Positions 21,784-26,448 of a DNA stretch of 26,448 bases are shown here, piece by piece. The position numbers and the translations under genes are program-made. Below the pieces are notes generated by a model. It ran no database searches. It was not told where the DNA came from and saw only the letters and a program-made list of their open reading frames with translations. The stretch comes from a virus. Each line of letters begins with the position of its first letter. Positions within the stretch are counted from its first letter, which is position 1. The stretch lies in the IMG/VR virus record IMGVR_UViG_3300046321_000316, positions 1 to 26,448 of that record; one strand, given 5' to 3'.

Positions 21784-21886
21784 TTATTGGAGTAATTATA
21801 ATATATTATGGTTGTTGTGCACAACTAAATGCAGTTGTGGGTTGTGTTGAACCACTAAGTTAAATCTTTGCAATGTGTACCCAATC

Positions 21887-21911
21887 TAGCCCACTGTCCG
21901 ACGGTGGGCTA
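21887..21911. other. Hairpin TAGCCCAC...GTGGGCTA
   Basis: An 11-bp stem (one G-T pair) with a CCG loop. There is no T-run on either strand, so it is not a standard terminator. It could be a protein-binding or RNA structural site. Confidence 0.5.
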
Positions 21912-21945
21912 TCTATAGTACTACATTTCATGCATGCAACATCTA

Positions 21946-21961
21946 GGGGTTGGGGTTGGGG
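21946..21961 (+). other. G-tract GGGGTTGGGGTTGGGG
   Basis: Three runs of four Gs separated by TT on the plus strand, just beyond the terminator. A further GGTGGG lies at 21903-21908. Three tracts alone do not make a standard intramolecular G-quadruplex, though one using the distant run is possible. Confidence 0.5.
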
Positions 21962-21964
21962 CGA

Positions 21965-21993
21965 AGAAAAAGCCGCGGCCCGCGGCTTTTTCT
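21965..21993. terminator. Bidirectional intrinsic terminator after 545-aa endonuclease
   Basis: AGAAAAAGCCGCG, a 3-base loop, then CGCGGCTTTTTCT forms a perfect 13-bp GC-cored stem with T-runs on both strands. It lies 68 bases beyond the leftward stop at 22061. Confidence 0.9.
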
Positions 21994-22060
21994 AGTTAGT
22001 TGTTCGATAAATTATTCTACATGGGTTCTTGCTTTGGTGGCTACGTAGGTGCTCACAGCT

Positions 22061-23698
22061 TTAACTATCTCGAGTCATTTCAAATTTTAGTGTGCCACAA
22101 TCCCAGACTCTCCAAAACCCATGCACTTCCATGTTAGCATATTCCGTAAGTTTAGGGTTGTACTGTGGGAGGATCTTTTTGAGATTGTCCTTGCGATAGT
22201 TCCACCTGTGCTTGCGAACGCCTTCTATGACGTAGAAATAAGATGGTGGGTTGTCCACCGTTAATTTGAACCCGAGTGTGGTATACATATTGCCCACACT
22301 CCATCTCTTGTCTGCGAAGCTGTATATCTGCTGCCACTCGGGTTGGGTTCGCTTGAAGTGGGTCAACAACTTAGATGCAATTCCGGGAATACGGTAATTA
22401 ACATCTGTACAGAATCTACTTAATTCCCACACACCTTGCTTTTCAGTTGGTGATTTATTCTTCTGCCCGAGCGCGACCCGTGGAGCAGAGAATGTCATCA
22501 CCGCAACCAACACATTTTCGAAGTATGCACCCAGAGATACCGAGCACGTATCATTCCCTTGTATGTGATTACTATTCAGCAATCGCTTTTTGTCGGCGGG
22601 TTGACACTCTCGGATAGTACACTGTCGGGCATGAATCCTGGCAGGAGTTCCCGATTGAGTGTAGTGCTTTAACTTTGCGGACAGCAGATTAATATTGTTA
22701 AATTCATCTTCAAATAATAGTGTATATTTGACGCCAGCCGCCTGCAGCGCCTTAGAAGTTACTAGCGCATTGCGACGATGAGCATTCTTATCTCGAATCG
22801 ATAGTACAACCACTGCATGATTTGATGAGGGGTCAAAAAACGTCACCACAACCTCTCCGACTCTAATAAACTTTTGCCCGGACGGGAAAATGCTTTGTAA
22901 CACATCCGCGAAGTATTCGACTGTCGAATTTGCTGAAATATATTTGAAAAATAGTGGGGGGATCACACCTTTGATATTGTGGCGAGATCCTACATTTTCT
23001 CTCCACCCCAACATCTGCAAATTCGACACATCAGCGCACACGGCTGGGGGGATGTTATTGTCGAAGCAGTATCTTGTAGGGACAAAGTGATCTAAGTGAT
23101 ACGCACCCTGGACACCAGCCCTACCACGTGGTAGGTTGTTCGGATTTATGATGTGTTTGTAGTTGCGATAAGTCTCTTCAGTCAGTGTGGATACCATTGC
23201 TTTGTATGATCCCCATGCGGGAGCTGTCTCTCTCCACTTAACTGAATTAGCTTTCGACCACGCTGTTACACCTGAGGTGCGGTCATTTATGCCGCAGACA
23301 ATACATACCGAGTTCAGGTTTATCAAATTTCCTGGGTAAGTTTCGAATTTATGACCACACTTGTTGTTATAAAACCATAACTTGTGGGTTGTTTGTCTGA
23401 GACCTGTGAAAGGACTAAGCACCTCTAACCCCTCGCTTGCCCACTTATCCAATATTGGCAATTGCGCGTCTTGGATAGCGGATAATCTTCGGTTGTTGTA
23501 GCACTTTGGACACCCCGAGACTCCGTTCTTCTTAAGTGTCTGCCGCTTAGATAATGGTGTTGCTGACCACACGTGACTACACACCATACATGCCATTTGG
23601 TGATGTGCTGAGGCTCCTTTGAATGGTTCCAACAGTTGAATCTGATTCTCTTCTAGTAGAGATGTGGCATATGGTGGTGGTGCGAGTGGGGTGAGCAT
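22061..23698 (-). CDS. Multi-domain homing endonuclease: zinc ribbons, HNH-like, GNAT-like, 545 aa
   Basis: Residues about 40-70 (MACMVCSHVW ... GVSGCPKC) and about 105-140 (CGHKFETYPGNL ... CIVCG) are two zinc-ribbon modules. Residues about 195-245 resemble an HNH-type nuclease: GAYHLDHFVPTRYCFDNNIP, then DVSNLQMLGWRENVGSRHNI. Residues about 280-370 form an alpha/beta domain with HAVVVLSIRDKNAHRRNALV. The last 175 residues repeat the 377-aa protein's C-terminus: TIRECQPADKKRLLNSNHIQ, IPGIASKLLTHFK, WSVGNMYTTLGFKL and GVRKHRWNYRKDNL. A CATAAATA box lies 47 bases upstream and a terminator follows. It sits next to the major capsid gene. No ribosome-binding site is visible at ATG 23698. Confidence 0.75.
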   Translation of the reverse strand: MLTPLAPPPYATSLLEENQIQLLEPFKGASAHHQMACMVCSHVWSATPLSKRQTLKKNGVSGCPKCYNNRRLSAIQDAQLPILDKWASEGLEVLSPFTGLRQTTHKLWFYNNKCGHKFETYPGNLINLNSVCIVCGINDRTSGVTAWSKANSVKWRETAPAWGSYKAMVSTLTEETYRNYKHIINPNNLPRGRAGVQGAYHLDHFVPTRYCFDNNIPPAVCADVSNLQMLGWRENVGSRHNIKGVIPPLFFKYISANSTVEYFADVLQSIFPSGQKFIRVGEVVVTFFDPSSNHAVVVLSIRDKNAHRRNALVTSKALQAAGVKYTLLFEDEFNNINLLSAKLKHYTQSGTPARIHARQCTIRECQPADKKRLLNSNHIQGNDTCSVSLGAYFENVLVAVMTFSAPRVALGQKNKSPTEKQGVWELSRFCTDVNYRIPGIASKLLTHFKRTQPEWQQIYSFADKRWSVGNMYTTLGFKLTVDNPPSYFYVIEGVRKHRWNYRKDNLKKILPQYNPKLTEYANMEVHGFWRVWDCGTLKFEMTRDS

Positions 23699-23744
23699 AA
23701 TAAATTGAGTAGCAGCTTTGTGAGTTATATGCGATATTGTGGTA

Positions 23745-23752
23745 TATTTATG
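23745..23752 (-). promoter_or_regulatory. Late-promoter-like box CATAAATA before 545-aa endonuclease
   Basis: The minus strand reads CATAAATA, ending 47 bases before ATG 23698 and downstream of the capsid terminator. It would give the endonuclease its own late transcript. Confidence 0.5.
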
Positions 23753-23808
23753 ATGATGGTCACCACGATCTTAAGTCCATACTAATCTGCAGAATTCCCT
23801 CAGAGTAA

Positions 23809-23837
23809 AAAAAGCCCGCATTCAATGCGGGCTTTTT
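23809..23837. terminator. Bidirectional intrinsic terminator after major capsid gene
   Basis: AAAAAGCCCGCAT, loop TCA, then ATGCGGGCTTTTT: a perfect 13-bp stem with a GC core and T-runs on both strands. It begins 14 bases beyond the capsid stop codon. Confidence 0.93.
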
Positions 23838-23850
23838 GGTGCATTATGGT

Positions 23851-25164
23851 TTATGCGAATGACAAACCGTTAATTACGACTTTACCATAGTAGTCCGAAC
23901 TATTAGCTAACGATGTAGCAGAGTTCGTGAATGAGGTCTTAGCATAGCGAGTCATCAAGGACATTGATGGTTGATATGTTGTTGGATTCATGATCACACC
24001 AGTGCTCATCAACGGAATGTATGGGCAGTAAAAGTACCCTGCATCTTGTTCCCCATTACCACCCTTGTACCCGATAAGCAGCTCATCATCACCTGAACCA
24101 CCAAATGTAGTTGATGATGCTTGATTCCACATGTATGAGTACACTTTAATGGAACCATTCAACGTGCCAGCCAGTGCTGTATTATTTGGTCCTTTGAAGG
24201 AACCTTCAACAGCTGGTGCGAACACTGATTTTGCAGCGCTTTGCAGAACCGACAAGATCATTGGAGACACGACGATGAAGTTACCTGCACCACGACGAGT
24301 CTTACGACCAATCTCATTTGTCACTGCGTTGATGATGGTACCCAAAGCAGCGAAACGATCACCAGCAAATGTTGGTGTGTATGGAGATGCTGCGAGAGCA
24401 CCATTCCAGGTTGCAGTTGTACCAGCAAGGGCCAACAGGTCACTAATGACCTCATTGTCGATTTCTTGGATAATTTCTGCAGACATACCAGCAGTCATTT
24501 CAGTCTCAATGTTCAGACCGTGTTGGCTGTTCAAATCTTGCATTGCTTCGATTGTCCAACCAGTTTGCAATTTGCGTGACTTAGCTTCGACAGCTTGTGA
24601 CACAACTTCCAGGGTTACCTTACGGCCGCCAGAACCTTCGATACGGCCACCAGAACCACCGACGGTACAACCATCCAAGCTAGAGAATCCGGTGTTAGCA
24701 CCGAAACCTGCACCTGTAGGAGCACCAGAGATGTTTGCTTCGTTGGTTGCACCCAAGCCGGACGCACCAGCTGCGATCGCACCAGCATCTGTGTCACCAG
24801 AGTAGTAACGGCGGATTGGCTCAGCATTACCGAACATTTCATCGCCAGCGTTGACAGTGCTTGGAGCGCCGACAGTTTCGTTATACTTGTAACGCATGCT
24901 ATAGACGATACCGACAGGTGCCTTCATAGGCTGCACACCGACCAACTCAGTTGCGATTGTACCAGGGATGATACGACGAACCATAGGGATCAGGATGTTA
25001 CGGAAGCCAGCAACATCAGATGCTTGGGTAGTACTGCCAGAAGCAGACTCTGACAAGTGTTGTTTTTGGTTCTCGAGCAATTGGTCGACAATCTTGCGTT
25101 TGTCACCGGACAAACCGGTCAGGAGGGTGGACTTGGCTTCGCTCCAGTTTTCTAGTAAATTCAT
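23851..25164 (-). CDS. Major capsid protein (T4 gp23-like), 437 aa
   Basis: ATG 25164 has AAGGA about nine bases upstream and gives MNLLENWSEAKSTLLTGLSG; a TTG two codons earlier is not needed. Gp23-family features are GFRNILIPMVRRIIPGTIAT, ELVGVQPMKAPVGIVYSMRY, the Gly/Ala-rich insert around residues 130-175, LNSQHGLNIETEMTAGMSAE, GNFIVVSPMILSVLQSAAKS, and the C-terminal region with YFYCPYIPLMSTGVIMNPTT. T4 gp23 loses its N-terminal 65 residues to the prohead protease. Here LSE before Ser at about residue 39 is a likely site, giving a shorter propeptide. Subunits form the head hexamers, and folding probably needs the GroES-like protein encoded nearby. It is co-transcribed with the scaffold, 22 bases away. 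Confidence 0.92.
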   Translation of the reverse strand: MNLLENWSEAKSTLLTGLSGDKRKIVDQLLENQKQHLSESASGSTTQASDVAGFRNILIPMVRRIIPGTIATELVGVQPMKAPVGIVYSMRYKYNETVGAPSTVNAGDEMFGNAEPIRRYYSGDTDAGAIAAGASGLGATNEANISGAPTGAGFGANTGFSSLDGCTVGGSGGRIEGSGGRKVTLEVVSQAVEAKSRKLQTGWTIEAMQDLNSQHGLNIETEMTAGMSAEIIQEIDNEVISDLLALAGTTATWNGALAASPYTPTFAGDRFAALGTIINAVTNEIGRKTRRGAGNFIVVSPMILSVLQSAAKSVFAPAVEGSFKGPNNTALAGTLNGSIKVYSYMWNQASSTTFGGSGDDELLIGYKGGNGEQDAGYFYCPYIPLMSTGVIMNPTTYQPSMSLMTRYAKTSFTNSATSLANSSDYYGKVVINGLSFA

Positions 25165-25186
25165 GGTCAATTTTCCTTTCTGAATA

Positions 25187-26122
25187 TTAAATTAGACCCG
25201 CGCTTGATAACAAGCGACGTTTTTCTTCTTCTGACATTCCAGATGTCGATTCGCTTACTACCTTGCGGGTATTGCGAGTCGTGTCACCTGTCATCAGTTC
25301 CAGCTTACGGGGATCTACCTTAGATTCAGACAGTACTTGAACTTCCTTTTCTGTTTCTTTGCTTCCCACTTTAGTGCTGATATTAGCACTCTCTGTGATC
25401 ACACGGTCAATAAATCGATCGTATGTTTCTTGCAGCTTGTCTGTGGAGACAGTTGCGAGAATCGTTTCCATCACTTGTTTCGGTTTGCCGCCAAGTGATG
25501 ATAAAATTGTTGTCAGTGTATTTGCGCGCTGTGACTCATTGAGCGACTTTTTCAGTGCAGCATTTTCTGCTTGTGACTCTTGGAGCGCAGATGTTAGTTT
25601 TTCCAATTGGCCGGCGATGCCAGTCTGTTGAACATAGAATTGTTCAAATTCAGAGCGGAAACCTTCAAACATCTTAGCTCCGAGAGCATTGCGTTGAGAC
25701 TCTACCAGATCAGCTTTGATCTCTTCAAACTCTTCTGCAATTACAATGTCCAAGAATGAATCGATCTTTTCGATCAACATCTTGAAATCACCCTTGACGG
25801 TTTGAGAGAGTTCTTCTTTAGCTTCTACTAGCGATGCTGCAGATTCTGCTTCCAGATCACGGAAACTTTCGATGTCTGCTTTGTGCTCTGTCACGTGCTT
25901 TGTGAGGGCTTCGGTTACCAATTGGTCAACTGATTCGATCAGAGTATCACGATCTGCTACGTACTCACGAGCGAATTTCTCAGTCAACTCTTGGGTAACA
26001 GAAGCGGTAGCTTCTTCACGAGCTTCTGTGACGATCTGATCAAAAGCTTCCTTGATAGACACTTTGGTATCATCTGTCAGGACTTCGCTTTCAAATAGTT
26101 TCTTTAGTACTTCAACTGACAT
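25187..26122 (-). CDS. Prohead core scaffold protein (T4 gp22-like), 311 aa
   Basis: AAAGGA lies about six bases before ATG 26122. The protein is highly charged and almost entirely helical, as expected for a scaffold core: KVSIKEAFDQIVTEAREEAT, LTEKFAREYVADRDTLIESV, EELSQTVKGDFKMLIEKIDS and a coiled coil QLEKLTSALQESQAENAALK. The C-terminus KRRLLSSAGLI is typical of gp22. Several (L/I/V)-x-E motifs before Ala or Ser (IVTEA, LVTEA, LVES, LNES, VITES, LSES) fit cleavage by the prohead protease, which breaks the core down before DNA packaging. Position directly upstream of the gp23-like gene matches T4 gene order. An exact late promoter box precedes it. Confidence 0.88.
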   Translation of the reverse strand: MSVEVLKKLFESEVLTDDTKVSIKEAFDQIVTEAREEATASVTQELTEKFAREYVADRDTLIESVDQLVTEALTKHVTEHKADIESFRDLEAESAASLVEAKEELSQTVKGDFKMLIEKIDSFLDIVIAEEFEEIKADLVESQRNALGAKMFEGFRSEFEQFYVQQTGIAGQLEKLTSALQESQAENAALKKSLNESQRANTLTTILSSLGGKPKQVMETILATVSTDKLQETYDRFIDRVITESANISTKVGSKETEKEVQVLSESKVDPRKLELMTGDTTRNTRKVVSESTSGMSEEEKRRLLSSAGLI

Positions 26123-26162
26123 AATTTATCCTTTGTATATGGTTAACGACTATATTTAGTAT

Positions 26163-26170
26163 TATTTATA
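26163..26170 (-). promoter_or_regulatory. T4-type late promoter TATAAATA before scaffold and capsid
   Basis: The minus strand reads exactly TATAAATA between the stop of the right-edge gene and ATG 26122, about 40 bases upstream of the scaffold start. It is the best-placed late promoter in the window and should drive scaffold and capsid together. Confidence 0.75.
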
Positions 26171-26199
26171 GTGGTAGTGAAAAAAATGGCTAGAGGGTG

Positions 26200-26448
26200 C
26201 TATTTCAGTGACTGTGAGAGCTCTTCTGCTGTTGAAAACTTGAGTTCTCGTGATGTTAGTGGCCGAGTAGATGCAGGGTCGCGGTAGTAATTAATGATGC
26301 AGTGGTATTGATTGGGTGAGCTCTTCCAGAAGGATACCTCTGATCTCATACCATGAATTTGCGCACCCCGAACGTAAACATTGAGAACATCTTGGTTGAT
26401 TTGGTCACCACCATCAGTAGCGACTTCTCGAAATTTGATATTAGCGAG
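26200..26448 (-). CDS. Partial protein, C-terminal 82 aa (runs off right edge)
   Basis: A minus-strand frame is open from the right edge to TAG 26202-26200 and is protein-like throughout: KFREVATDGGDQINQDVLNV, YVRGAQIHGMRSEVSFWKSS, HCIINYYRDPASTRPLTSRE, ending AEELSQSLK. In T4 the gene upstream of 22 encodes the prohead protease gp21. The visible part shows no motif that lets me confirm that, and the protease catalytic residues would lie further upstream. It could also be an inserted accessory gene. About 30 bases separate its stop from the late promoter of the scaffold gene. Confidence 0.6.
   Translation of the reverse strand, partial: LANIKFREVATDGGDQINQDVLNVYVRGAQIHGMRSEVSFWKSSPNQYHCIINYYRDPASTRPLTSRELKFSTAEELSQSLK

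Larger units (their letters stand above)
21659..22060. other. Intergenic region with promoter, hairpin, G-tract and terminator
   Basis: About 400 bases without a complete gene. From left to right it holds the start-less extension of the zinc-ribbon frame, a perfect sigma70 promoter (21755-21783, leftward), a GTTGTGCACAAC palindrome (21814-21825), a hairpin (21887-21911), a GGGGTTGGGGTTGGGG tract (21946-21961) and the terminator of the 545-aa gene (21965-21993). Confidence 0.7.

Noticed and set aside
26200-26448. Right-edge fragment as prohead protease gp21
   Set aside because: Gene order suggests it, but the visible 82 residues show no protease motif, so it is left unnamed.
1-26448. CRISPR array, rRNA or insertion-sequence transposase
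   Set aside because: No regularly spaced repeats, ribosomal RNA sequence or transposase-like protein was seen; the only mobile genes are homing endonucleases.

Overview
The window is part of a T4-like (contractile-tailed, formerly Myoviridae) bacteriophage genome. This rests on genes that can be recognised by sequence: a tail sheath (gp18-like, 5030-7147), a tail sheath stabiliser/completion protein (gp15-like, 11009-11791), a major capsid protein (gp23-like, 23851-25164) directly downstream of a gp22-like prohead scaffold (25187-26122), a GroES-like co-chaperonin (20037-20372), the T4 DenV pyrimidine-dimer glycosylase (19286-19705) and a PhoH-like ATPase (17910-18695). The host cannot be named from this sequence.

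Layout. 1-3426 is a leftward cluster of small accessory genes. It includes a ribbon-helix-helix protein, a permuted NlpC/P60-type hydrolase, and one gene (963-1481) whose reading frame is broken several times at homopolymer runs. 3455-10212 centres on the tail sheath gene, which has a mobile EDxHD/Vsr-type homing endonuclease on each side (402 aa leftward, 553 aa rightward). The right-hand one is followed by a truncated endonuclease-like fragment and a possible PD-(D/E)XK protein. 10236-17269 is a leftward late block. It begins at its downstream end with three very small proteins, two sharing a near-identical head-targeting-like N-terminus, then the gp15-like gene, a possible ADP-ribosyltransferase-like gene, an F5/8-type-domain structural protein and a 959-aa repeat-rich virion protein. 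Several of these overlap by ATGA or TAATG. 17342-20007 is mostly rightward (alpha-helical protein, PhoH, two small proteins, truncated endonuclease), with denV leftward inside it. 20037-26448 is leftward: GroES, two large multi-domain homing endonucleases, capsid and scaffold, and the end of one more gene at the right edge.

Regulation. Boxes matching or close to the T4 late promoter element TATAAATA lie 11-47 bases upstream of several virion and endonuclease genes, with a divergent pair at 17295-17315. Clear intrinsic terminators follow the sheath gene, the convergent pair at 10.24 kb, the 545-aa endonuclease and the capsid gene. One perfect sigma70 promoter (TTGACA, 17 bases, TATAAT) lies upstream of the 377-aa endonuclease.

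Most notable points. (1) A duplicated 38-bp gene start encodes a capsid-targeting-like leader ending in a T4 prohead-protease-type site, in front of unrelated small proteins; this resembles the T4 internal-protein locus. (2) The homing-endonuclease load is heavy, with two members carrying a GNAT-like C-terminal module and several broken or split copies. (3) One gene is disrupted by several compensating frameshifts. (4) A 959-aa virion protein carries about eleven Trp-rich repeats.
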